Source of the DNA: Natronincola ferrireducens
Lineage (GTDB): Bacteria > Bacillota > Clostridia > Peptostreptococcales > Natronincolaceae
Assembly: GCF_900100845.1 (NCBI RefSeq)
Contig: NZ_FNFP01000001.1
Coordinates: forward strand, 992,001-1,056,000
DNA length: 64,000 nucleotides
Direction of reading: 5' to 3'
Part shown: piece after piece, positions 17,832 through 26,826 of the stretch
Layout: every line of letters begins with the position of its first letter
How positions within the stretch are numbered: the stretch's first letter is position 1
The notes under the pieces: generated by a model
The model's input: the letters and a program-made list of their open reading frames with translations, nothing else
What the model was told of the DNA's origin: nothing
Databases searched by the model: none
Position numbers and translations under genes: made by a program

Positions 17832-19527
17832 AGATTTGTCTGTTTGTTATAGACAAGGTGACCTTGCAGTAGAAGCGGTAAGAAAGGCTTCTTTTTCTGT
17901 TGAAAAGGGTAGTGTACTAGGTATTATTGGGGAGTCTGGCAGTGGCAAAACCACCATAGCTATGGCTATCATGGGTTTGTTGGAGAGAAGTACCACTGTT
18001 GCTGGGAAAATATATTATGGTGATGTAGATATGAATGGATTATCGGAGAAGGAAAAAAATAAATACCGGTGGAAAAACATTGCTATCGTCTATCAAAATC
18101 ATCTTGATATATTAAATCCCGTGATGACCATATATCATCAAATTGCAGAAGGTCTTCAACAACATACAAGCTTATCTCAAAGAGAAATACAAAAAAGAGT
18201 AATAGAGCTGGCTTCCATGGTAGGACTAGAGGAGGAGTGGTTACTACATTACCCCCATCAGCTTTCTGGAGGTATGCGGCAAAAAGTTTTAATTGCTATG
18301 GCCCTATGCTGTAATCCGGATTTACTTATTGTAGATGAACCCACTACAGCATTGGATGCCATTACTAGAGAAGAAATAATAGATCTATTATATAAGTTAC
18401 AAAAACAAAAAAAAATGACCATGATTGTCATATCCCATGATATGTATGTGGTAAAAAGATTAAGTCAAAAAAATTTAGTAATGTATAGAGGTGCGATACT
18501 AGAAGAGGGTTTTACAAAGGATGTATTAGAAAATCCTATGCATATCTATACGAGGGGATTGTTAAATGCTGCTCTGGATATGAATCCTTATCAGGATTTG
18601 TGGGGAATACCGGGGGAGGATAAGGATTATGGAGGAATGGGTTGTCTTTATTATGATAGATGCACTCAAAAATCTTCTGTTTGTCGATCTCAGGTACCGA
18701 TACTACAATATATTTCATTAGAAAGAAAGGTAGCCTGCAATCGGGGAGGAATTGCCACCCTCCTAGAGGGAAAGGATATTAGTAAAAGCTATACCCATAA
18801 AAAACAGGTAATTAAGGCTTGTGACAGTTGTCATCTTCAAGTGAGATCAGGAGAAATTGTAGCCTTAATAGGACAATCTGGATCAGGAAAAACCACATTA
18901 GCTACTATATTAAGTGGATTACTAAAGAGGGATACAGGAGATGTTTTTTTTGAAGGCAAGACTGTAGTGGGTAATAATTTTACCAAGATAAAAAATGGAA
19001 TACAAATTGTTTTCCAGGACCCCTTTTCAGCCACAAACGAAGATTTTACTATAGAGGAAACTGTTGGAGAGCCTTTAGATATTTTAAGGATAGGTAAAAA
19101 AGAAGAGAGAAAAGTAGCAATAAAAAAGGTGCTACAGGAAGTACAATTACCTACATCCCAGGAATTTTTACAAAGAAAATGCAACACTTTAAGTGGTGGA
19201 CAACGACAGCGGCTAGCTATTGCCCGTAGTCTAGCGATGGAGCCTAAGCTACTGATTGCCGATGAAATCAGTTCTATGTTAGACCCATCTACCAAGGCCA
19301 ATGTATTAAGGCTTCTAAAGGGGTTACAAAATAAAAAAGGATTTGCCATGCTTTATATTACCCATGATTTACTGCTGGCTAGAAAGATTGCTGATGAAGT
19401 ATATATTATGAGGCAAGGGAAAATCATTGAAAAAGGAAATGTCCTTAAGGTTTTCAGCAATCCTGAGAGTAATTATGGAAAAATGTTGATACAGAGGGAG
19501 CTACATAAAACCATAGATAGCCTATAG
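17806..19527 (+). CDS. ABC importer ATPase, fused DppD-DppF (NikD-NikE) type
   Basis: 573 aa with two nucleotide-binding domains in one chain. First: Walker A GESGSGKTT near residue 45 and signature LSGGMRQK near 154, then a Cys-containing oligopeptide-transporter tail (GMGCLYYDRC). Second: Walker A GQSGSGKTT near 356 and signature LSGGQRQR near 463. The pair powers import by the two permeases. Fusion of the usual two ATPases is known in this superfamily. Confidence 0.93.
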   Translation: MEKQLLTIEDLSVCYRQGDLAVEAVRKASFSVEKGSVLGIIGESGSGKTTIAMAIMGLLERSTTVAGKIYYGDVDMNGLSEKEKNKYRWKNIAIVYQNHLDILNPVMTIYHQIAEGLQQHTSLSQREIQKRVIELASMVGLEEEWLLHYPHQLSGGMRQKVLIAMALCCNPDLLIVDEPTTALDAITREEIIDLLYKLQKQKKMTMIVISHDMYVVKRLSQKNLVMYRGAILEEGFTKDVLENPMHIYTRGLLNAALDMNPYQDLWGIPGEDKDYGGMGCLYYDRCTQKSSVCRSQVPILQYISLERKVACNRGGIATLLEGKDISKSYTHKKQVIKACDSCHLQVRSGEIVALIGQSGSGKTTLATILSGLLKRDTGDVFFEGKTVVGNNFTKIKNGIQIVFQDPFSATNEDFTIEETVGEPLDILRIGKKEERKVAIKKVLQEVQLPTSQEFLQRKCNTLSGGQRQRLAIARSLAMEPKLLIADEISSMLDPSTKANVLRLLKGLQNKKGFAMLYITHDLLLARKIADEVYIMRQGKIIEKGNVLKVFSNPESNYGKMLIQRELHKTIDSL

Positions 19528-19534
19528 TTATGAT

Positions 19535-19584
19535 AGATTATTGACAAACCCACAAGTTTTTGCTTGTGGGTTTGTCAATAATCT
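19535..19584. repeat. Perfect 22-bp inverted repeat with 6-nt loop
   Basis: The arm at 19535-19556 (AGATTATTGACAAACCCACA, then AG) is exactly complementary to 19563-19584. Loop TTTTTG. It lies 8 nt after the importer ATPase gene. It could act as a factor-independent terminator, although no T run follows; it includes a TTGACA sequence on one strand. Confidence 0.7.
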
Positions 19585-19675
19585 GAGGTTAACTAATTAA
19601 CCTGAAACATTTCAGCATAATTCTGTATAGGAGGAATAAACTTTAATAGAATACTTTCGTCATAGGGGGAATAAT

Positions 19676-20452
19676 ATGAAAATCTATATTTTTTCTAAAA
19701 GAGTCGTTGCTGTAATTATAGTGGCTATACTGGTGTTATTAGGATTTTTTACCTTCTTTACTAGCTTTACTAAAAGCTTTGCAGGAATAACAGCCGTTTT
19801 TTCACCCCAGAGAAAGCTGCCTATTTATAGTGTAGAAACTGAAGAAAAAAAGGTGGCCATTAGTTTTGATGCAGCATGGGGGGATGAATTCACAGATGAT
19901 ATTTTAAATACTTTAGATAAGTATAACGTAAAAACAACCTTTTTTTTGGTTGGATTTTGGGTAGACAAATATCCGGATATGGTGAAAAAAATCCATGATA
20001 GGGGCCACGAGATAGGAAACCATTCCTCTACCCATCCCCATATGTCCAAAATAACTCGAGAGCAAATCGTGAAAGAATTGAAAACAACTGAAGAAAAAAT
20101 AGAGGCCATCACAGGTATAAGACCAACTGTTTTTAGACCTCCCTTTGGGGATTACAATAATCTATTAATAGATACAGCAAAGGAACTAGGCTACCATACA
20201 ATTCAATGGGATGTTGATTCCTTAGATTGGAAAGAGATGGGGGTCCATGCTGTTGTTGATAGGGTTTCTAGAAATGCAAAAAAGGGATCTATTATACTAT
20301 TTCATAATAATGCAAAGTATGTGGCAGAGTATTTACCATTAGTTTTGGAGAAGCTTCAGGAACAGGGCTATGAAATTGTACCGATATCCCAATTAATTCT
20401 ACACGAAGATTACATTATAGATCATTCTGGTAGACAAAAAAGAGTTAATTAA
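19676..20452 (+). CDS. Polysaccharide deacetylase, PdaB-like
   Basis: 258 aa with one N-terminal membrane anchor (about residues 10-30) and an extracellular NodB-type domain. The first motif is SFDAAWGDEFT, the PdaB-type variant of TFDDGP in which the second Asp is missing; the metal-ligand motif HSSTHPHM and the RPPFGDYN motif are intact. PdaB-family proteins act late in sporulation on spore cortex or wall glycans. ATG follows AGGGGGAAT. Confidence 0.82.
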   Translation: MKIYIFSKRVVAVIIVAILVLLGFFTFFTSFTKSFAGITAVFSPQRKLPIYSVETEEKKVAISFDAAWGDEFTDDILNTLDKYNVKTTFFLVGFWVDKYPDMVKKIHDRGHEIGNHSSTHPHMSKITREQIVKELKTTEEKIEAITGIRPTVFRPPFGDYNNLLIDTAKELGYHTIQWDVDSLDWKEMGVHAVVDRVSRNAKKGSIILFHNNAKYVAEYLPLVLEKLQEQGYEIVPISQLILHEDYIIDHSGRQKRVN

Positions 20453-20536
20453 CACTTTTTGTGGGATACATAATTTCTTCATCACCTACAAAATATATTA
20501 TTAACCCAAAGAACTGGATGTAGAGGAGATGAAGGA

Positions 20537-22027
20537 ATGAGAATTGACAACATTGAAATAAAAGGTGTTACCTGTGACTCAAGAAAAGTAAAAAATGGGT
20601 ATGCATTTGTGGCTCTAAAGGGGGAAAAGAGGGACGGTAATGATTTTATTGACGAGGCCATAGAAAAAGGAGCCTCTATTATTTTTACGGAAAAGGATAT
20701 AAGCAAAAAGCAAGTTCCAATAAAAAAAGTAGAAAATAGCAGAAAGGTGTTGGCAGAGTTATGTAATACCTTTTACGATTATCCTTCGGAAAAGTTAAAG
20801 ATTATAGGTGTCACAGGAACTAATGGTAAAACCACTACAACCCACCTCATTCATCATATATTAAAGGACTACGGAATATCCACTGGACTTATAGGAACCC
20901 TGAATGTAAAAATTAATGACAAAGAATATACAACAGAACTAACCACACCAGATGCAGAAATAATTTATGGCTACCTCCATAAAATGGTGGAAGAAAAGGT
21001 AGAGGTAGTGGTGATGGAGGTCTCCTCCCATGGCTTAAAAAACGAAAGGGTCCATGGTATTAAATTTGATATAGCAGTTCATACCAACATTGAAAGAGAT
21101 CACTTAAATTTTCATAAAACAATTGAAGATTATATAGCATCTAAGAAAAAACTGTTTGATAATTTACCCCAAGGAAGGATTGCAGTAATTAACTTAGATG
21201 ATAATAACGGACTAAAGCTATTAGATAATAATAAAGGTATTCTTGTCATAACCTACGGATTAAGCCCTAAGGCCACCATAACCGCCTCTAGTATAGATAC
21301 TGATTTTTCTACTACTTTTAATTATTGTCTTCAAAGGGGGGTAACTACCTTATCAGGAGTAGAGTTAGATGTCTTTGAATATCCCCTCACCATTAATCTG
21401 TTAGGAAAACATAATATCTATAACATGTTGGCTGCTGTAACCTGTAGCTTATTATTGGATGTATCTATGGAACATATATCAAAATCCTTAAAGAAGTTTA
21501 AGGGTGTCCCTAGAAGAATGGAGATTATCTATAGGGGGGAGTATACAATTATAGATGATTTTTGTCATAATATAGCCAGCTATCAAGCGGTGTTTGAAGG
21601 TGTACAAAGTATGCAATACCGTAAGCTCTATATTGTAAATGCCATAAGGGGAGGACGGGGTATAGAAATCAACTATGAAATAGCTGAAATGATAAATCAG
21701 TGGAACAATATTTTAAAAATAGAAAATATTATCATCACCTCTAGTAGTGATTGTACAGGTCCTTTAGATAAGGTGGAAACCCAGGAAAGGGATACATTTA
21801 TTCAGGTTTTAAGTAGATCTGGGGTGTCCTTTGAATTTGAAGACAAGCTTGCAACAAGTATAAAAAAAGCTTTAACTATGCTGGAAAAGGGAGACATCCT
21901 GCTACTGTTAGGTGCCCAAGGAATGAATGAAGGAGCTAACCTATGTCTTAACAGAATAAAAGCCGATAAAAATACACAAATCATAAGTATGCCGGATTTT
22001 TGGCAGGATATTGTTCCTAGACACTAG
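20537..22027 (+). CDS. MurE-like Mur ligase, divergent
   Basis: 496 aa, the three-domain build of MurE. N-terminal substrate domain with GVTCDSRKVKNGYAFVAL; ATP domain with GVTGTNGKTTTT near residue 95 and MEVSSHGL near 162; C-terminal ligase domain. Two usual MurE landmarks are altered: DYAHTPD is DFCHNIASY (near 338) and the DNPR motif that recognises diaminopimelate is absent from the expected stretch (SSSDCTGPL). It may join a different amino acid or act outside cell-wall synthesis. GAGGAGATGAAGG precedes the ATG. Confidence 0.78.
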   Translation: MRIDNIEIKGVTCDSRKVKNGYAFVALKGEKRDGNDFIDEAIEKGASIIFTEKDISKKQVPIKKVENSRKVLAELCNTFYDYPSEKLKIIGVTGTNGKTTTTHLIHHILKDYGISTGLIGTLNVKINDKEYTTELTTPDAEIIYGYLHKMVEEKVEVVVMEVSSHGLKNERVHGIKFDIAVHTNIERDHLNFHKTIEDYIASKKKLFDNLPQGRIAVINLDDNNGLKLLDNNKGILVITYGLSPKATITASSIDTDFSTTFNYCLQRGVTTLSGVELDVFEYPLTINLLGKHNIYNMLAAVTCSLLLDVSMEHISKSLKKFKGVPRRMEIIYRGEYTIIDDFCHNIASYQAVFEGVQSMQYRKLYIVNAIRGGRGIEINYEIAEMINQWNNILKIENIIITSSSDCTGPLDKVETQERDTFIQVLSRSGVSFEFEDKLATSIKKALTMLEKGDILLLLGAQGMNEGANLCLNRIKADKNTQIISMPDFWQDIVPRH

Positions 22028-22152
22028 AAAAAAAATTCTATTTTATGGATAAAAGATAGTAGATTAAGACATAATCCCAATTGTTTTTGAATAGTAATGT
22101 TTATAGATTCGTCTAAAAATAAACATAAGAATAGAAGGGGGAGTTGGGTTAC

Positions 22153-22782
22153 ATGTCAGAGCATTCAATTAGTAGTAATGCTGTCACGCTAGTAGGCAAG
22201 ATAATTGGAGAAAAAACTTTTAGTCATGAAATCTATGGAGAGGGCTTTTATATATACACCATAGAGATTCCAAGGCTTAGTGAATCTTGTGATTGTTTAC
22301 CAGTAACAATTTCCGAGAGACTTTTGGTGGGTCTAGATCTAAAGGCTGGAGACATGGTAAGTGTAGAGGGACAATTAAGGTCTTACAACAAATTTGTTAA
22401 TGGTAATAATAAACTGGTTTTAACAATATTTGCCCGGGATATTCTCAAGATGGGGGAGGAAGAGGTAAAAAACCCCAATCATATTTATTTGGATGGTTTT
22501 ATATGCAAGCAACCAGTTTATAGAGAAACACCATTTGGCAGAGAGATAACAGATTTATTATTGGCGGTAAACAGAGCTTATAATAAATCTGATTACATAC
22601 CCTGTATCGCCTGGGGAAGAAATGCTAGGTTTTCCTCGAAATTACAAGTAGGTGACCATGTCCGTACCTGGGGACGGATTCAAAGCAGGCAGTATCAAAA
22701 GAAATTCAATGATGGGACTGCCATCAATAAGGTAGCCTACGAAGTATCCATCTCTAAAATGGAGAAGGTGGAGGAGGAGTAA
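22153..22782 (+). CDS. SSB-like protein with two OB-fold domains
   Basis: 209 aa. Each half looks like a single-stranded-DNA-binding OB fold: the first contains VTLVGKIIG ... YIYTIEIPRLS ... GDMVSVEGQLRSY, the second IYLDGFICKQPVYRETPFGREI ... IPCIAWGRNA ... GDHVRTWGRIQSRQYQ. The second is the more SSB-like. ATG at 22153 is 9 nt after GGGGGAG. It is not the main replication SSB by context; its role is unknown, perhaps repair or recombination. Confidence 0.75.
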   Translation: MSEHSISSNAVTLVGKIIGEKTFSHEIYGEGFYIYTIEIPRLSESCDCLPVTISERLLVGLDLKAGDMVSVEGQLRSYNKFVNGNNKLVLTIFARDILKMGEEEVKNPNHIYLDGFICKQPVYRETPFGREITDLLLAVNRAYNKSDYIPCIAWGRNARFSSKLQVGDHVRTWGRIQSRQYQKKFNDGTAINKVAYEVSISKMEKVEEE

Positions 22783-22809
22783 AGGGATAATACATATAGA
22801 AGCTAAATA

Positions 22810-22860
22810 AACGCCAACTAATATAAATGTAGGGGCATATTAGAGGGCGTTTTCTTTTTA
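22810..22860 (+). terminator. Intrinsic terminator after the SSB-like gene
   Basis: AACGCC pairs with GGCGTT and, inside, CTAATAT pairs with ATATTAG; TTTCTTTTTA follows. The rest of the gap up to 23148 is AT-rich with no gene I can support. Confidence 0.75.
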
Positions 22861-23148
22861 TAATATGGAGGACAAATCATCTAAAATATTTTTTGGACAC
22901 TAGGTCCTTTATTTTTTTTTTTGGAAACTTTCCTCAAATTCCTTTGTTTTTCCACTAAAATATTTATATTCTCTTTAAAATAAAGTTAATTTTCTTTTTG
23001 TTATCAAAATATTATACTATAATTATATAAGAAGAATCGTATAGGAAACAAAATCCTTTAGAAAAACATATGGAGTATTTTAGATACTTATGATAAAAAC
23101 CAAAATTTCTAAAAGGTATTTTAGTAACCCCCCAGGAGGATTAATGGA

Positions 23149-24495
23149 TTGAAGATGAATAATGTTACAAAGCAAATTTTTTTGTTGGCTTGGCCAGCTA
23201 TATTAGAGATGATGATGCATACCCTAGTATGGACAGCTGACACTGCCATGGTAGGGAGATTGACACCAGCAGCAATTACAGGGGTAAACCTTGGAGCCAA
23301 TATTATGTTTGCGGTGGGACATATCTTTGGAGCCTTAGGGATAGGAGCAACGGCTATGGTGGCTAGATATATTGGTGCTAAGGAAAAGGAGAAAGCTGAA
23401 TTTATAGGGGCTCAGGCCCTATCAATAGGTATGGTGATGAGTGTAGTATTAGGTATATTGGGAATTCTATTTGCTAAGCCTATCATTACTTCTATTGTAG
23501 ATGATCCTGAGGTTATTGTGCTTGGAACAGATTATCTAAGGATTGTAATGGGGGGGCTTATATTCTATATACCTCTTGTTATCGGCAATGCCATATTACG
23601 TGGAGCAGGAAACACAGTTATACCTCTAATTTCTGCTATTCTAGCTAACACTTTTAATATTATAGGGGATTATGGGTTAATCTTTGGAAGATTGGGACTT
23701 CCAGAGCTAGGGGTAAGGGGGGCTGCTATTGCTACAGGTAGTGCCCAAGCCTTAGGAGCGATTGTTACCTTGTATTACGTCATTAGGGGTACAGCTGGTA
23801 TTCAGGTGAAAATAAAGGATTTAATAAAATGGGATTTTAAGACGATAAGGAATGTAGTGGGATTAAGTACTCCAGCAGGACTGGAGATGTTGATGAACGA
23901 AGGAAGTAGATTACTTTCCTCCTTTTGGATTGCTCAATTGGGAACAGTAGCCTTTGCTGGTCATTCCCTTGCAATAGCAGCCGAATCAATATCCTTTATG
24001 CCGGGATATGGCATTGCTATTGCAGCCACCACTCTAGTAGGACAGAATTTAGGTGACAATAATGTTGTGGATGCCGATGAAAGTGCAAAAAAATCTGTCC
24101 TATATGCCTCTATATTAATGGGTTTAGTAGGTGTAGCCTTTTTCCTCATTCCCTATCCTATCATGAGGCTTTTTAGTACAGATCATGAGACAGTGGCCTT
24201 GGCGGCTGTATGTCTAAGGGTAGGAGCCCTTGAGCAGATTCCTATTGCCATTGCTATAGTTGTGTCTGGGGCATTAAAGGGAGCAGGAGATACAAAGGGA
24301 CCCTTTAAAATTGCCCTCATAACCAATTTGACAGTAAGACTCCCTCTTATTTATTTCATTGTCTTTGTATGGAGACTCCATATAGGCTATGTGTGGGCAG
24401 CTACTGCCCTACAATTTATGGTAGAGGCCCTACTGATGGTGGTTCGTTATAAAAAAGGGCAGTGGAAAAGCACTGAAATTCAATGGGAGCAGTAA
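23149..24495 (+). CDS. MATE-family efflux transporter
   Basis: 448 aa with about 12 membrane segments in two similar halves, a multidrug and toxin extrusion carrier. Typical stretches are WPAILEMMMHTLVWTADTAMVG at the start, NTFNIIGDYGLIFG in the first half and GYGIAIAATTLVGQNLG in the second. TTG at 23149 is 9 nt after AGGAGG; an ATG six nt further is the alternative. It stands alone before the cobT riboswitch; the substrate is unknown. Confidence 0.92.
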   Translation: MKMNNVTKQIFLLAWPAILEMMMHTLVWTADTAMVGRLTPAAITGVNLGANIMFAVGHIFGALGIGATAMVARYIGAKEKEKAEFIGAQALSIGMVMSVVLGILGILFAKPIITSIVDDPEVIVLGTDYLRIVMGGLIFYIPLVIGNAILRGAGNTVIPLISAILANTFNIIGDYGLIFGRLGLPELGVRGAAIATGSAQALGAIVTLYYVIRGTAGIQVKIKDLIKWDFKTIRNVVGLSTPAGLEMLMNEGSRLLSSFWIAQLGTVAFAGHSLAIAAESISFMPGYGIAIAATTLVGQNLGDNNVVDADESAKKSVLYASILMGLVGVAFFLIPYPIMRLFSTDHETVALAAVCLRVGALEQIPIAIAIVVSGALKGAGDTKGPFKIALITNLTVRLPLIYFIVFVWRLHIGYVWAATALQFMVEALLMVVRYKKGQWKSTEIQWEQ

Positions 24496-24512
24496 AATTT
24501 TAAAATTTACTA

Positions 24513-24541
24513 TTGACTGAAAAAACATTGTATTGTAGGAT
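24513..24541 (+). promoter_or_regulatory. Promoter of the cobT riboswitch
   Basis: TTGACT at 24513-24518 and TAGGAT at 24536-24541, 17-nt spacer, just before the aptamer. Confidence 0.5.
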
Positions 24542-24564
24542 AAATTTAGATGTATAAATGAATA

Positions 24565-24722
24565 AAAGCAGTAGGTGCCCCTTAGGGGGAGAATAGGGAA
24601 TGAAGTGGAAATCTTCAGCGGTCCCACCACTGTAAAGGGAAGTTTCATTGATTATACCACTGGATGATGATCTGGGAAGGTCCAATGAAATGATGAACCT
24701 CAGCCAGGAGACCTGCCTATTA
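24565..24722 (+). promoter_or_regulatory. Cobalamin riboswitch (cobT leader)
   Basis: Conserved parts in order: GTAGGTGCCC near 24571, GGGAATGAAGTGGAAATC, CCCACCACTGTAAAGGG (24634-24650), and the consensus B12 box CAGCCAGGAGACCTGCC (24701-24717). It controls cobT, a cobamide-assembly gene, as in many bacteria. Confidence 0.96.
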
Positions 24723-24745
24723 GCTTTGAGATGTGTGGATGATGG

Positions 24746-24799
24746 AAAAGTCTGCAGTTTATTTGATGTTTAAATAAACTGTGGGCTTTTATTTTTTTA
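24746..24799 (+). terminator. Expression-platform terminator of the cobT riboswitch
   Basis: CAGTTTATTT pairs with AAATAAACTG, extended by AGTCTG with TGGGCT, followed by TTTTATTTTTTT. Confidence 0.85.
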
Positions 24800-24833
24800 A
24801 AATCTATTATAGAAAAGGAAGGCGAAAAACAAA

Positions 24834-25883
24834 ATGAATTTATTACAACAAACGATTGAAAAAATTGAGAACTTAGATCAGGAGACAATGATAAAGGCTA
24901 GGGAGAGGGTGGATAATCTCATCAAGCCTCCTAAAAGCTTAGGACGCTTAGAGGATTTGGCAGTACAATTGGCAGGTATTACAAAAACTGTAAAACCTGT
25001 TGTAGACAACAAAGCTATTATCGTTATGGCGGCAGACCATGGTGTTTATGAGGAGGGGGTGGCTCCAAATCCTCAGGCAATAACAGCTATACAAACCTTA
25101 AATTTTCCTAAAGGCACAACTGGTGTATGTGCTTTAAGTAGGATGTCCGGGGCCAAAATTGTTACTGTGGATATTGGTATTAAAGAGGATATTCCTAATG
25201 ATGCTGGTGTTATCATTAGGAAAATAAAATATGGAACTGATAATATGGCTAAAGGACCAGCCATGACAAGGGAAGAGGCCATTAAAGCTTTAGAAGTGGG
25301 GATAGAAATAGCTAATGAAGAAATAAAGAAGGGTGTCAATCTTTTAGGAACAGGAGAGATGGGTATAGGCAACACTACTGCTAGTACAGCTATTTTAGCA
25401 GTTTTAGGAAACTATCCTCCTGAAGACATCACGGGAAGGGGAGCAGGTCTATCTTCAGAGGGGATTCAACATAAGGCAAAGGTTATAGAAAAAGCTATTC
25501 ATCTGAACAATCCAAATCCTACCGATGGGATTGATGTTCTTGCTAAGGTAGGTGGATTAGAAATAGGTGGTATGGCTGGTGTGATGCTGGGGGCGGCAGC
25601 CAATAGGGTTCCAGTTGTAGTGGATGGGTATATAGCAACAGCCGCTGCATTGATTGCTGCAACCATTGAGCCTAAAGCAAAGGAATATTTTATTGCTTCC
25701 CATGCTTCAGCTGAAATAGGTGGCAAAAAGGCTAGTGAATTACTGGGTATAAAGCCGATACTTTATATGGACATGTGTCTTGGAGAGGGGTCGGGAGCAG
25801 CCTTAACCTTTCCTATTGTGGAGGCAGCTTGTGATATGATGAAGTATATGATTACCTTTCAAGAAGCAAGTATGACAATTTAG
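24834..25883 (+). CDS. cobT: Nicotinate-nucleotide--dimethylbenzimidazole phosphoribosyltransferase
   Basis: Activates the lower-ligand base (such as dimethylbenzimidazole) for cobalamin assembly. 349 aa, the usual CobT length. Visible family motifs: RVDNLIKPPKSLGRLEDLA (near residue 25), MAADHGVYEEGVAPNPQ (near 65), GEMGIGNTTASTA (near 172) and the catalytic-Glu region CLGEGSGAALTFP near 315. It is the only clear cobamide-synthesis gene in the window, and is governed by the riboswitch just upstream. Confidence 0.97.
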   Translation: MNLLQQTIEKIENLDQETMIKARERVDNLIKPPKSLGRLEDLAVQLAGITKTVKPVVDNKAIIVMAADHGVYEEGVAPNPQAITAIQTLNFPKGTTGVCALSRMSGAKIVTVDIGIKEDIPNDAGVIIRKIKYGTDNMAKGPAMTREEAIKALEVGIEIANEEIKKGVNLLGTGEMGIGNTTASTAILAVLGNYPPEDITGRGAGLSSEGIQHKAKVIEKAIHLNNPNPTDGIDVLAKVGGLEIGGMAGVMLGAAANRVPVVVDGYIATAAALIAATIEPKAKEYFIASHASAEIGGKKASELLGIKPILYMDMCLGEGSGAALTFPIVEAACDMMKYMITFQEASMTI

Positions 25884-25908
25884 AGGTTAAAGTAGCCCAT
25901 CAAATGTT

Positions 25909-25941
25909 AGTGCCACCAGTATATATGGTGGCACTGTTTTG
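25909..25941 (+). terminator. Intrinsic terminator after cobT
   Basis: AGTGCCACCA pairs with TGGTGGCACT across a seven-base loop, followed by GTTTTG. Confidence 0.8.
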
Positions 25942-26021
25942 TGTAATTTGCTTTTTAATTGGATTAATAAAAGATATATATTATAATGGATATAGAAGGG
26001 CATTGAAATGGAGTTGGGGTT

Positions 26022-26753
26022 ATGGGTGTAATAGAGTTTTGTAATGTTGAATATAGTTATAGAAAAAACAAGGTATTAAAAGATATAAGCTTTAGCATAG
26101 ATAAGGGAGAAATTGTAGGTATCGTAGGGCCCAATGGAGCAGGAAAATCCACCCTTCTATCCATTGCTGCTACGCTTTTTAAGCCTTCGGAGGGCTATGT
26201 AAAATATTATGGAAAAAGGATAGAAAAGGATTATGGGGAGGTACGAAAAAAGATTGGCTATATCCCCCAGGAAATAGCCCTCTACAGCAATAGAAGGGTA
26301 CAGGAAAATTTGATTTTTTTGGGGAAGTTATATGGATTAAAGGAAGGGGAATTGAAAAAAAGGGTAAACGAGGTATTGGAGATAGTAGAGATTTCTCCCA
26401 ATGAAAATAAAAAAATTAAAGAATTGTCAGGGGGAATGCAGAGAAGAATCAATATTGCTGCCGCCCTAATGAATAGTCCTGAAATATTAATTATGGATGA
26501 GGCTACGGTAGGGATAGATCTACAATCAAGAAGATGTATTCTACACATGATGAAGGCTTTAGGTCAAGAAGGCAAAGCCATATTATATGCCACCCATCAT
26601 ACAGAAGAAATCCTAGCCATCTGTTCAAGGATGATTTTATTAAAGGAGGGTAGGATAATAGGGGATAGAGGAGTTAATGCCCTACATATTAATAGCACTC
26701 AAGAGATAAAGCACTTAGAAGAGGAATTAATCAAGGAGATTTATCGCCATTAG
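26022..26753 (+). CDS. ABC transporter ATPase (ABC-2 exporter)
   Basis: 243 aa. Walker A GPNGAGKST near residue 38, signature LSGGMQRR near 133, Walker B EILIMDEATVGID near 153, and a switch His in YATHH. The RIN after the signature is typical of exporter ATPases of the drug/Na-type. It heads an operon-like run with a lipoprotein and two ABC-2 permeases, now interrupted by a MITE copy. Confidence 0.92.
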   Translation: MGVIEFCNVEYSYRKNKVLKDISFSIDKGEIVGIVGPNGAGKSTLLSIAATLFKPSEGYVKYYGKRIEKDYGEVRKKIGYIPQEIALYSNRRVQENLIFLGKLYGLKEGELKKRVNEVLEIVEISPNENKKIKELSGGMQRRINIAAALMNSPEILIMDEATVGIDLQSRRCILHMMKALGQEGKAILYATHHTEEILAICSRMILLKEGRIIGDRGVNALHINSTQEIKHLEEELIKEIYRH

Positions 26754-26826
26754 CAGTCTTATGGACAATGACATATGGAATATGTTAATATATGGTAAAA
26801 CCTAACCAATAAAGGGGGATAAAAAG

